Origin: Chelativorans sp. YIM 93263
GTDB lineage: Bacteria; Pseudomonadota; Alphaproteobacteria; Rhizobiales; Rhizobiaceae
DNA length: 64,000 bases
Assembly: GCF_028767125.1 (NCBI RefSeq)
Contig: NZ_JAKCWP010000001.1
Location: 806,001 to 870,000, forward strand
Direction of reading: 5' to 3'
The notes beneath the pieces were generated by a model that had not been told where the DNA came from, made no database searches, and worked only from the letters and a program-made list of their open reading frames with translations. The position numbers and the translations under genes are program-made. Below, in pieces: positions 44,829 through 53,352 of the stretch (the first letter of the stretch is position 1; each line of letters begins with the position of its first letter).

Positions 44829-45207
44829 TCAGCCGGCGAAGAGATTGAGGACGAAGAGGAAGAGGCCGCCAACCGTTGACACTGCGCCAAGCTTGATGAA
44901 CGGCTCGGTGGCGTGCAGCCCCAGCATGGCCGCGGTGAGCCCGCCCATCATTATGGGCAGACCGAGATTGTGCAGCCAGAGATGCCAGCGCGCGAGTGCG
45001 CTCTCGGCCGTCGCCGGGGCGACCGCATAGATCAGCCCGTCAGCGCCAGCGTCGCCCAGCCCAGCAGTTGATACGGGCATGCACGCTGCGCAGCGTGAAG
45101 TCGAGGTTGGTGGACATGAAGATGCCCAGCGACAGGCCGATCAGGAGCCACAGTCCCGCGAGCTTTAGCTGGCGGGCGGCAATGGCAGGAATATTAGCGG
45201 GGATCAT
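44829..45207 (-). pseudogene. frameshifted small cytochrome-c-oxidase-like membrane protein
   Basis: From the ATG at 45207 (GGAGAGCAAAG upstream) the frame reads MIPANIPAIAARQLKLAGLW and then FMSTNLDFTLRSVHARIN, and breaks near 45066. The protein resumes in another frame with GLIYAVAP, then WHLWLHNLGLPIMMGG and ends FLFVLNLFAG. Two single-base losses (near 45066 and 45038) would explain it. Intact relatives of about 125-145 aa are annotated as cytochrome-c oxidase-like. A sequencing error is possible, so the gene may be intact. Confidence 0.65.
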
Positions 45208-45227
45208 CTTTGCTCTCCGTGGTTCTC

Positions 45228-46754
45228 TCAGGCGGCGCGGGTTGCCGTGCGGCCGAGAAGATCGTGCAGCGCGCGCTCCTCCTGGGTGAATTCCGGGGAG
45301 TAGATTGCGCCGAACTCTTCCGCTGAGGCGCATGTGCGCGCCGGCGCGTCCGCGAGCCTGTCCGGCCCCTGGAGCCGGAAGGACGCGGGAGAAAGCGGCC
45401 CGAAAAGAAGCGCGCGCTCCAGCTCCGGCCAACGGCTGCGGTCGGGCTCCACGTTCGCATTGCGCGCGAAGAGCAGCGCCATCTCGTGCATGGCAACAGT
45501 CTGCGGGCCATTGCGCCGTGCACGCGCCTCGGCCAGCCGCTCCTGCAGGGCCTCACGCACCGGCATCGCCACCGCGCCACCCCATGCATAGGCGATCCAG
45601 CGCGCCTGCAGTTCCAGCACCGGGAAGGCCGGTCCAACGAGATCGTAGAACCCCACGAACGCCAGGCCATCCAGATCCGGATGAAAGGTATGGTCGCAGA
45701 GATCGATGTGGGTCTGGTCGAGCCCGAGGGCGGCTGCGATGTCGTCGGAAAGGAAGGGGAGCGACAGGCGATATCCCGTGCCGAACAGGATCGCGTCGAA
45801 TTCCCTGGCGCTACCATCGGCAAAGTGAACCGATCGGCCCTCGATGCGCTCGATCCAGGGGCGGACCGCGATACGCCCCTCGGCGACCAGCGGCAGGAAG
45901 GCCTGTGCCTGGGAGATTCCCGCAGCAAAGATATTGTCGTCCGGCCGCATCGCGCCGAACTGGTCGGGCGTGCCCGCCACCGCTGTAACCTTGGCCTTCA
46001 GTCCGGCCGCGAGCGCCTCCGGCGGCAGGATTTCGCCCGCAAGGGCTGCGGCGCGCGTAAACATCACGTGGTCGGTAGGGACCCCAGCGATCAGCTTTGG
46101 AAGGATGTAGCGCTGCCGCCGGTAGCAGGCCGTCACGCTGCGCGCACCGGAGAGCGCAAGATCCGACGCGATCTCAAGCGCACTTATCGAGCATCCGGCA
46201 ACCAGCACGTCGTGGTCGCGGTAGACGGAACCCCCGTCGTAGCGCGCCGTGTGCGAGGCACCGAGCACGCCGGTGAAGCCACCGCACCTGGGGATTTCGG
46301 GAAGGCTCGGCGCGATGTAGCGGCCCGTTGCCACCACCACGCGCGCAAAGCGTTGCACGGAGAGCTCTCCGTCCTGCCGCGACGTCACCAGATAGCCGCC
46401 TCCGACTTTTTCCAAACGTTCGACGCGCGTGCGCCAGCGGATGCGCTCACTGAGCCCGGACCGAGCCGAGTAGGTTTCGAGGTAGTCGAGCATGTCTTCC
46501 TGTCTGGGATAGACGGGAGTCCCCTCACCATGGTCGAGATCGGAGAAAGCAGACATCACGCGGCTTGTATTGGTGCGCATGCCGCGCCAGGTTGCGCTGA
46601 GAGGCGAAGCCGCATTCCACTGGCCGCCGGCCTGGGCCGCGGCCTCGAACAGAACGGGCTCGAAACCCTGGGCGGAAAGCCAGCGGGCAGTCACCAGGCC
46701 GGCAGGACCGGCGCCGATCACGGCGACAGCATGAGGATGTTGGATGATGGTCAT
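45228..46754 (-). CDS. flavin-containing monooxygenase-like NAD(P)/FAD oxidoreductase
   Basis: 508 aa. The FAD site is VAVIGAGPAGLVTARWL, followed by FEAAAQAGGQW and a second dinucleotide site in VLVAGCSISALEIASDLALSG. The later LFGTGYRLSLPFLSDD corresponds to the FATGY-type element. It probably hydroxylates or sulfoxidises a soft nucleophile or small ketone. It is divergent from the split-barrel genes at 46883, sharing a 128-base promoter region, and lies 20 bases upstream of the frameshifted membrane gene. Confidence 0.88.
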   Translation of the reverse strand: MTIIQHPHAVAVIGAGPAGLVTARWLSAQGFEPVLFEAAAQAGGQWNAASPLSATWRGMRTNTSRVMSAFSDLDHGEGTPVYPRQEDMLDYLETYSARSGLSERIRWRTRVERLEKVGGGYLVTSRQDGELSVQRFARVVVATGRYIAPSLPEIPRCGGFTGVLGASHTARYDGGSVYRDHDVLVAGCSISALEIASDLALSGARSVTACYRRQRYILPKLIAGVPTDHVMFTRAAALAGEILPPEALAAGLKAKVTAVAGTPDQFGAMRPDDNIFAAGISQAQAFLPLVAEGRIAVRPWIERIEGRSVHFADGSAREFDAILFGTGYRLSLPFLSDDIAAALGLDQTHIDLCDHTFHPDLDGLAFVGFYDLVGPAFPVLELQARWIAYAWGGAVAMPVREALQERLAEARARRNGPQTVAMHEMALLFARNANVEPDRSRWPELERALLFGPLSPASFRLQGPDRLADAPARTCASAEEFGAIYSPEFTQEERALHDLLGRTATRAA

Positions 46755-46882
46755 AGCGGGTCCTTTCTTTGTCGGCCCGCTGCTTACTCCTCTCGCCGAC
46801 GCGCGTTTCCTAAATCCTTCCTAAGCGGCATGCCCAACTTCCTAAAAAATTGCTAAACTCGGTGAGCCGATTGGGGGCATTC

Positions 46883-47350
46883 ATGTGGCTTGATCAGGAT
46901 CTGGCAAATTTCATGAGCAGCCCGGTGATGATCATCCTGGGCACTAGCAACGACGCCTTGCAGCCGGAGATCGGCCGCGCCGTGGGTGCGCTGGTCCGGC
47001 TGGACGGGGAGATCGAACTCGTCCTGTCTGCCTGGCAATGGCCAGGCACGCTGTCGAATGTGCGGGCAAACGGCAGGCTCTCCGCCACCTTCGCGCGGCC
47101 CTCCGACTATGTGTCCTACCAAGTCAAAGGTCACGCTGTTGTAGTGCCGCCCACTGAGGAGCATCGCGCCGGGGCGGCGGCCTATATCGAATCCATCAGC
47201 GCGGTGCTGGCGGAATTGGGGCTCGAGCGGGAAGTTTCCGCTCCCTGGCTCGTCAACCGCGATCTGGCGGCACTCAGTCTCTCGGTCGACAGCGTGTTCG
47301 TGCAGACGCCCGGCGCGAAAGCCGGCCAGATGCTACAGGGTGGGCAATGA
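46883..47350 (+). CDS. PNPOx-like flavin split-barrel protein
   Basis: 155 aa from the ATG at 46883 (GGGGG upstream). It has the pyridoxamine-phosphate-oxidase-like fold signature: FMSSPVMIILGTSNDALQPE, then GEIELVLSAWQWPGTLSNVRANGRL (read in part) and YVSYQVKGHAVVV. Such proteins bind FMN, F420 or haem. Its stop overlaps the next start (ATGA), so it is co-translated with the GAF protein, which carries a related domain. Confidence 0.78.
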   Translation: MWLDQDLANFMSSPVMIILGTSNDALQPEIGRAVGALVRLDGEIELVLSAWQWPGTLSNVRANGRLSATFARPSDYVSYQVKGHAVVVPPTEEHRAGAAAYIESISAVLAELGLEREVSAPWLVNRDLAALSLSVDSVFVQTPGAKAGQMLQGGQ

Positions 47351-48681
47351 CGATCCGGCTTCGCGATCTGGCTCCCTGCTTCGAGGGCGTCATCCCATCC
47401 ATCATCGCGACTGCCGCCTCCGACGGTACGCCGAACATTTCTTACCTCTCCCATGTGCAACTGGTCGATGACGAGCACGTGGCGGTGTCGAACCAGTTCT
47501 TCTCCAAGACGGCGGCAAATATGCGGGCAAACCCCACGGCAGCACTCCTGGTCGTCGACGCGCGAAACGGCGAGCAGTATAGCCTCGACGTGCGCTTCCA
47601 GCGCTCGGTGGAGAGCGGTGAGCTGTTTCAGGAAATGGCCGTGCAATTGCGCGCTGCCAGCGCACAGATCGGCATGGCTGACGTCATGCGGCTGCGCGGT
47701 ATCGACATCTATCGTGTCGAGGCAATCCGCCACGTGCCATCGCCAATTGGAAAAGCCGTCTTCCTTCCCGCCGCGAGCCCGCAACTTTCCGCGGCCGCCG
47801 AAATCGTCCGGCGCCTCTCGGAGGAAACGGAGATCGGCGCGATCATCGACGCGATGCTCGACGGACTGCGCGATAGGCTCGGTTTGGCCAACAGCATGGC
47901 GTTACTCATGGACCCGACCGGGGAGCGGCTCTTCACCATCGGAAGCCGCGGCTATGAGCACACCGGTATCGGCTCGGAGATCGCTGTGGGGATCGGCGTG
48001 ATCGGCACGGCCGCTGCGGAGCGCCGCCCTATCAGGGTTAGCGACATGAGCCGGGTCAGACGCTTCGGGTCGGCGATCCGCACCTCGGCTACCGAAGAGC
48101 ACCGCACCCGCACCATCCAACTGCCAGGAATGCCCGACGCCATGAGCCAGATTGCATTGCCGATGGTCGCCCATGGCGTTCTGCGCGGCGTGCTCTTTGC
48201 CGAAAGCGCCAAGCGACTGGCCTTCAGTCGGGAAGACCAAGCTGTGCTCGCCATCATGGCCGCCCAGGCGGCGGGGGCGATCGCGCTTTCGGAGAGCGAG
48301 GCGGTGGAGAGCGTCGCGGCACCGGCTTCGCCGCCAGATTCCTCGCCGGCGGGACGTCCGTTCCGCGTGGTCCACCATGCCTATGACGACAGCGTTTTCA
48401 TCGAAAACGAGTATCTGATTAAGGGGGTGGCTGGCCGCCTGCTCATCCATCTCCTGCGCCGCTATCTTCAAGAGGGGCGGACCGAGTTCACCAACCGGGA
48501 AATTCGCCTGGCTGATGAGTTGCGCCTGCCGGACTACAAGGACAACCTCGAAACGCGCCTCCTCCTCCTGCGGCGTCGGCTCGAAGACAAGGGAGCGCCG
48601 GTCCAACTGGTTCGCGTGGGGCGCGGTCGCATCCGCCTCGCGCTTGCCGGATCTCCTTTGTTGAATGATGAGCATCGTTGA
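47347..48681 (+). CDS. split-barrel/GAF sensor protein with C-terminal winged-helix-like region
   Basis: 444 aa. Residues about 10-135 are a flavin split barrel (VIPSIIATAASDGTPNISYL, SVSNQFFSKTAANMRANP-like VSNQFFSKTAANMRANP). Residues about 160-315 form a GAF domain (TEIGAIIDAMLDGLRDRLGL, ALPMVAHGVLRGVLFAESAK in part). The last 100 residues (VAGRLLIHLLRRYLQEGRTE, FTNREIRLADELRLPDYKDN) look like a winged-helix DNA-binding or output domain. Three-part architecture and divergent position suggest a redox- or ligand-responsive regulator of the monooxygenase gene. Confidence 0.8.
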   Translation: MTIRLRDLAPCFEGVIPSIIATAASDGTPNISYLSHVQLVDDEHVAVSNQFFSKTAANMRANPTAALLVVDARNGEQYSLDVRFQRSVESGELFQEMAVQLRAASAQIGMADVMRLRGIDIYRVEAIRHVPSPIGKAVFLPAASPQLSAAAEIVRRLSEETEIGAIIDAMLDGLRDRLGLANSMALLMDPTGERLFTIGSRGYEHTGIGSEIAVGIGVIGTAAAERRPIRVSDMSRVRRFGSAIRTSATEEHRTRTIQLPGMPDAMSQIALPMVAHGVLRGVLFAESAKRLAFSREDQAVLAIMAAQAAGAIALSESEAVESVAAPASPPDSSPAGRPFRVVHHAYDDSVFIENEYLIKGVAGRLLIHLLRRYLQEGRTEFTNREIRLADELRLPDYKDNLETRLLLLRRRLEDKGAPVQLVRVGRGRIRLALAGSPLLNDEHR

Positions 48682-48813
48682 GCAGCTGTTGAAGGCCGTG
48701 AGTTGACGGTCAGTTTCCGGTCCTTACTGGCAACAATCCGTTCCGCAGCCGCCCCCATAAGAGACATAACATCGCTTGAGTTGGTCCAAATGCGGACGTC
48801 GAACAGGAGTCAT

Positions 48814-49186
48814 CATGAAACTTCGACGTTGTGCTGTCGGGCTGTTCTGGAGGGGGCAAGTTGACGCTGCTCGCAGAACGGGAGCGAAGAGGGTTTGTGG
48901 TAGTTCCCGAGCCCGGCCGTCGGATCGTAGAAGAGGAGTTGCGCGGCGAAGGCGCTGCGCTGCCTTGGGTTGACCTTGCCGCTTTCGCCAACCGGGTCAT
49001 CAGGATCACAGCGGATGACCGCAAGCGGATCGCGGACAAAACAGAGTGGGTCTTTTTCGACCGTGGATTGGTAGATGCTGCGGTCGCGCTCCAACATGCG
49101 ACCGGCCAACCTGCCCGCGACATTCAGCTCCATATGAACGCTACCACATGAAAGTCTTTGTGACGCAGCCCTGGCCCGAAATTTAT
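48814..49186 (+). pseudogene. remnant of an AAA_28-type NTPase
   Basis: The reading VVLSGCSGGGKLTLLAERER is a P-loop with Leu where Ser/Thr should follow the Lys. PGRRIVEEELRGEGAALPWV and EWVFFDRGLVDAAVALQHAT follow. The frame shifts near 48820 and again near 49130, after which RYHMKVFVTQPWPEIYV completes the domain's middle part. The C-terminal third is missing and the sequence passes directly into an SDR remnant. Confidence 0.75.
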
Positions 49187-49350
49187 GTGAATGCGGTATC
49201 GCCCGGATACACCCAAACGCGGCTCAACGGGTTTGCGGGCACGGATACTGTTGAGGAGGGGGCCGCCAGGCCGTGCGCGTTGCGGTGCTCGGTTCTGAAG
49301 GGCCGACAGGCACGTTCACTCACGCGACCATGGGCACTGTTCCGTGGTGA
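49187..49350 (+). pseudogene. C-terminal remnant of a short-chain dehydrogenase
   Basis: Fused in frame to the NTPase remnant: VNAVSPGYTQTRLNGFAGTD then TVEEGA, the SDR segment after the active site. After a frameshift near 49260 it reads GRQAVRVAVLGSEGPTGTFT and ends at TGA 49348-49350. The Rossmann half and catalytic Tyr-Lys are absent. Confidence 0.75.
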
Positions 49351-50410
49351 TCTGAATAGTCTCTGGCTTCGGCGGATCGCCTAGGCAAGGGGCAAGTTTG
49401 CTAAGCCTCAATCTTGGACAAGAGCAGTCTGACCGCTCTCGACCACGGCATCCTCGCACACCAGCTTTACGGGGATTGCTCATGGATGATGCTGGGACCG
49501 TTCCACTTACACCGGTGTGTCCTTAGACTTACCAGCTATTCTAAGCTGGTGAACAATTTTTTACGCTCTCGTAAAGCGCGGCGAGCACATGTGTGCGATC
49601 CGATAGAGTTTGATTTCATACAAGGCTTCATTTTAATTACCTGACAGCCGAACGGTCGCTAACACCGTTTTTCGGCCCATTTTGGTCGTTTAGCGATGAT
49701 GGTCTGAAATCCAGTGCTGTCATTCTGATGCCTTTCGGCAGGAAACGAACTTGCCGGGCGCTTTCGTGGTTTGATCAGATCGTCAGGCAGGCCTACTGCT
49801 CCAGAGGTGAGCGGATGTTGATATGCACGCGACGAGAATCTAACGCCAAGCTTAAACGTATTCCGCAATCGCCGGCCATGTCATCCGCGCCGGAAACTTC
49901 GTGACGAACTGCTCGTAAGGTCTCATCGTGGAAATACGTTGACCAGTAGTACGCAAGCCCCTCGCCCCACTTACCGCATCCCTCCTTTGAGCCGGGAGCT
50001 AACTTGATTGTTGTCTTGCAGAGGTGGCTGCCTTGATGAGGCCACCCTTGTCACGCAAAGGTAAGCTGAGAAGCTTCATTATCATTGCGGCCGCTTGTTT
50101 TTAAATCGGTGCTCAACAACCTTGGCAAAAAATGCCTATAGTGTCGCGCATTAGATACGCAGCAATACCTAGCAAACCGGTAGAGATGACCACGCCCAGC
50201 AGCCAATTCCAGAGTTCAGCCAACATGAACGCCGCCAGTATCGGCACCTCCGGACTTGGCCGTACACCCTCAACGCACCTGCCTGGCTTACCATCCATGC
50301 CTACCATATCAGCCGGGTGCACTTCTCAATTTTGCTGTCGTTCAGGCACACATTGGGCTAATGTTGTCGGGCGGCGGAAAGGGAGATCCTTTAGGAAGGA
50401 GATCAATGCG
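49351..50410. other. about 1.06 kb with no recognisable intact gene
   Basis: Composition is AT-richer than the flanks. A perfect 7-bp inverted repeat ACCAGCT/AGCTGGT at 49531-49550, followed within 6 bases by TTTTTT, could be a terminator. A minus-strand frame at 50113-50226 would encode a 37-residue hydrophobic peptide (MLAELWNWLLGVVISTGLLG at its start) but has no ribosome site. Nothing else was recognised. Confidence 0.4.
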
Positions 50411-51115
50411 ATGAGAATTTTTGTTCTCACGGGAGTCTTCGCCCTAGTAGCGTCGACTGCGCTCGCACAGACAGATGCCGCGCCGGAACCGGCTACCCCG
50501 GAGGAAGAAGCTCCCGCTTCCGCAACGCCGGAGAATACGGCACCGGCCGATCCGACGGCTTCGCAACAGGCCGAAGCCGGGCAACCTGCCAATCTCTGCC
50601 GGGAACTCCTCGCCTTTGTGCAGGAGAACCCACCGGAGCCCGATGCCACGGCTGACGCCCCCGCCGCTGCGGCGGCAACGGGTGAGTCTGCTGGAACGGG
50701 CGAGGATTCTTCCCCGGCCTCGGGCGAGGCCGTGCCGCCGGAACCTGCCTCCGAGGGCGGTTCAGCGCAGGAGGCTACCGGGCAAAGCGGCCCGGCCCAT
50801 GAGGCGCCTGAACCCAGTAGCGAGGACTCGGCGGAAGGCGATGCGGAAAATGCGCCCCAGACCTCCAGCCTGAGCGCACCGGTGCCCACCGAGGCCGTCG
50901 AAGCGGGGGAGAACATGCCGCTGAGTCTCGACAGGGCCGAGCAACTTGCCGAAGCCAACGACATCGCTGCGTGCCGAGATGCGGCCAGGAAGCTCAGGCT
51001 TGCCGGCGCTCCCATGCCGCCGCCATTGCTCGCGCTGACGGCGCTCGATCTGCAATATCAAACGCAGGCGAACGACGCGGAATCTCCCTCGCAGCAAACG
51101 CAGCCGCAGCAGTGA
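50411..51115 (+). CDS. secreted acidic Ala/Pro/Glu-rich protein, function unknown
   Basis: 234 aa from the ATG at 50411 (AGGAAGGAG upstream). A signal peptide MRIFVLTGVFALVASTALAQ precedes a low-complexity region. A conserved-looking NLCRELLAFVQENPP near residue 60 and a C-terminal DRAEQLAEANDIAACRDAAR helix, each with one cysteine, flank about 90 disordered residues. The longer frame from 50132 is not used. I do not recognise a family. Confidence 0.65.
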   Translation: MRIFVLTGVFALVASTALAQTDAAPEPATPEEEAPASATPENTAPADPTASQQAEAGQPANLCRELLAFVQENPPEPDATADAPAAAAATGESAGTGEDSSPASGEAVPPEPASEGGSAQEATGQSGPAHEAPEPSSEDSAEGDAENAPQTSSLSAPVPTEAVEAGENMPLSLDRAEQLAEANDIAACRDAARKLRLAGAPMPPPLLALTALDLQYQTQANDAESPSQQTQPQQ

Positions 51116-51170
51116 ACGGCTGTCCGGCCCGGGCTGGGCGCTTCGAGGCAGGTGAAAAAGGAGAAGCCGG

Positions 51171-51386
51171 ATGGGTATGATGTTGACGGGAATTGTCGTC
51201 GCCATCGCAATCGCGATCGGCGCCGGCTATTTCATGACTTCGGACCAGACGCCGTCATGGGAGGCCTACAGCACGCCCAGCGCGCGTGTGGGCGACCCCG
51301 GCTATAACCTCGTGGGCGCTGCCTGGACGGGAGAGCCCGACAGTGACGTCGTCGCCTCAGCGGAGCCGGAGGAGCCGTCTTCCTGA
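51171..51386 (+). CDS. small membrane-anchored protein, function unknown
   Basis: 71 aa after AAGGAGAAG. One N-terminal membrane segment (MLTGIVVAIAIAIGAGYF) is followed by a short polar periplasmic tail with SARVGDPGYNLVGAAW. It follows the acidic secreted protein by 55 bases in the same direction and is probably co-expressed. Confidence 0.65.
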   Translation: MGMMLTGIVVAIAIAIGAGYFMTSDQTPSWEAYSTPSARVGDPGYNLVGAAWTGEPDSDVVASAEPEEPSS

Positions 51387-51459
51387 TCGCGCCGGCTGTG
51401 CGCGCCAAGGCCCCCTCCTTGCAGATTCTACGGATTAGCTGCGCTAAGCCAAGAATTTC

Positions 51460-51486
51460 TTTTCTCCCCCGCCACGAGGGAGAAAA
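51460..51486. repeat. perfect inverted repeat between convergent genes
   Basis: TTTTCTCCC (51460-51468) and GGGAGAAAA (51478-51486) form a 9-bp stem with a 9-base loop. It lies between the plus-strand small protein and the minus-strand end of fdhC and may act as a bidirectional terminator. Confidence 0.45.
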
Positions 51487-51678
51487 AGGCTGCGCCGGCC
51501 TTGCAGCAAGTCACCGGAAGTGATGATCGGCAAAGGCGCTTGTGCCTGCGCCTCTCTCCTCCATTGGCGGGGGAGGGCGCGCCCTTTTGTGCCGTAATGC
51601 TCAACAGATTCTCGTCTGCCCCGGCACCACCGCAGCCCGGCCGGGACACGGCGAATGGTTTCACCGCCGGGCGACTTG

Positions 51679-52701
51679 CTATTCGGCCGGTGTCGGCGGC
51701 GCGGACGGCTGAGACGGTTCGGTCCTGGCTTCCTGTTTTTCCACCCAGACGCTGTGGTGCTCCTTGGCCCAGTTGAGGTCGACGGTGCCGGAGCCCATCG
51801 CCTCGTAGGCACCTTCCATGCCGAGGGTACCGATATAGATGTGGGCGATGATGACGGCCACCATCAGCACCCCGACCGTAGCGTGGATCGTCTGTGCCAG
51901 CTGCATTCCATTCACATCGGCGTAGGAGAACGGGAACAGCATAAATATCCCCGAAACGGAAAGGGCGATGCCGCCGATGATCACCGACCAGAAAATGAGC
52001 TTCTGGCCCGCGTTGAACCGGGTAGCCGGCGGGTGCGTCCGGTTGGTCTTGTCGAACATGCCGCCGCCGACCTTGAGCCAATGGGCATCGTAGCGGTCGG
52101 GAAGATTGTCCCAGATCCACAGGATCGCCATAACGACAATGCCGAGCATGAATGCCCAGGAGAAGAAGTCGTGGGCATATTTCGACCACTGGGACCATGC
52201 GGAGAAAGCGTTGGGTCCGATCAGCGGCATCAGCAGGCGCTTGCCGAAGACGAAGTTCAATCCGGTGATGGCGAGGATGATGAAGGCGGTTGCGGTTATC
52301 CAGTGGGTCAGGCGCTCCATAGCGTTGAAGCGCAGGATCTTGACGCCGGCTTCCGGAGACCGCAGGCGAATGCGACCTCTCACAAAATAGAACAGTGTGA
52401 GCAGGAGGAGCATCCCGAGCACGGCAATGCCACCGATCCAGGGCAGGGCACCTTCGTGGTATTCACGGAAGCCCCTCCCCTGAGGCTGTTCCAGCGTCCC
52501 GGCTTTGGCGTCTGGTATGGTGACGCGGCCCTGGATCTTGTTCAGTTCCTGGAGGAGTTGCTGCTCGTTCACCGACTGGGCGGTGGGATTGCTCCCCGAC
52601 GGGCCCTCCTGGGCTGCTGCCGGAGCGACGAGCAGACCGAAAGCCAGAACGATCGCGGCGAAAGCCGGCCCAATCGGCCCAAAACGCTTCAAGACCTGCA
52701 T
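51679..52701 (-). CDS. formate dehydrogenase gamma (cytochrome b) subunit
   Basis: 340 aa from the ATG at 52701 with GGAG upstream. A signal-like N-terminus (AIVLAFGLLVAPAAAQ) and a periplasmic stretch precede four membrane helices of the FdoI/FdhC type: RFNAMERLTHWITATAFIIL, YAHDFFSWAFMLGIVVMAIL, and SVIIGGIALSVSGIFMLFPF with ATVGVLMVAVIIAHIYIGTL. Histidines in these helices should ligate two b haems and pass electrons to quinone. Last gene of the fdh operon. Confidence 0.92.
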   Translation of the reverse strand: MQVLKRFGPIGPAFAAIVLAFGLLVAPAAAQEGPSGSNPTAQSVNEQQLLQELNKIQGRVTIPDAKAGTLEQPQGRGFREYHEGALPWIGGIAVLGMLLLLTLFYFVRGRIRLRSPEAGVKILRFNAMERLTHWITATAFIILAITGLNFVFGKRLLMPLIGPNAFSAWSQWSKYAHDFFSWAFMLGIVVMAILWIWDNLPDRYDAHWLKVGGGMFDKTNRTHPPATRFNAGQKLIFWSVIIGGIALSVSGIFMLFPFSYADVNGMQLAQTIHATVGVLMVAVIIAHIYIGTLGMEGAYEAMGSGTVDLNWAKEHHSVWVEKQEARTEPSQPSAPPTPAE

Positions 52702-52742
52702 TTCTCCACCCTCCCTCGGGTCTCTGCGGGGTCGGTCCTTCG

Positions 52743-53339
52743 TCAGACCGTGATCGGTTCCTGGTAGGCCGTCTGCCAGCCCCATGCGCCCGAGCCGTAG
52801 CCGCGCTGCGTGACCCGCTCCTTGTAGATCGCCGCGATGATCTCGCCGTCGCCGGCAAGAAGGGACTTGGTGGAGCACATTTCGGCGCAAAGCGGCAGCT
52901 TGCCCTCGGCCAGCCGGTTGGCGCCGTATTTGGCGTACTCGACTTCGGTGGAATCGGCTTCCGGGCCACCGGCGCAGAATGTGCACTTGTCCATCTTGCC
53001 GCGCGAGCCGAAATTGCCGGTGCGCGGATATTGCGGCGCGCCGAACGGGCAGGCGTAGAAGCAGTAGCCGCACCCGATGCACAGATCCTTGGAGTGCAGC
53101 ACCACCGCGTCGGTCGTCGTGTAGAAACAGTCGACCGGGCACACCGCCGCGCAGGGCGCGTCGGTGCAGTGCATGCAGGCCATCGAGACCGAGCGCTCGC
53201 CCGGCTTGCCGTCGTTGATGGTGACGACGCGGCGGCGGTTGATGCCCCACGGCACGTCGTGCTCGTTCTTGCAGGCAGTGACGCAGGCGTTGCATTCGAT
53301 ACAGCGGTCGGCGTCACAAAGGAATTTCATTCGGGCCAT
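52743..53339 (-). CDS. formate dehydrogenase beta (4Fe-4S) subunit
   Basis: 198 aa. Four cluster motifs are visible: CIECNACVTACK, CMHCTDAPCAAVCP, CIGCGYCFYACPFGAPQ and CTFC with a later CAEMC. It transfers electrons from the catalytic subunit to the cytochrome b subunit. It has no membrane anchor of its own. Confidence 0.95.
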   Translation of the reverse strand: MARMKFLCDADRCIECNACVTACKNEHDVPWGINRRRVVTINDGKPGERSVSMACMHCTDAPCAAVCPVDCFYTTTDAVVLHSKDLCIGCGYCFYACPFGAPQYPRTGNFGSRGKMDKCTFCAGGPEADSTEVEYAKYGANRLAEGKLPLCAEMCSTKSLLAGDGEIIAAIYKERVTQRGYGSGAWGWQTAYQEPITV

Positions 53340-53352
53340 TTTTTCCTCCCAC

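Noticed and set aside
47080..47089. Second attachment-site copy (CTCTCCGCCA) for the tRNA-Ser island
   Set aside because: The 10-base match lies inside the split-barrel coding sequence and does not extend into the tRNA sequence; chance is likely.
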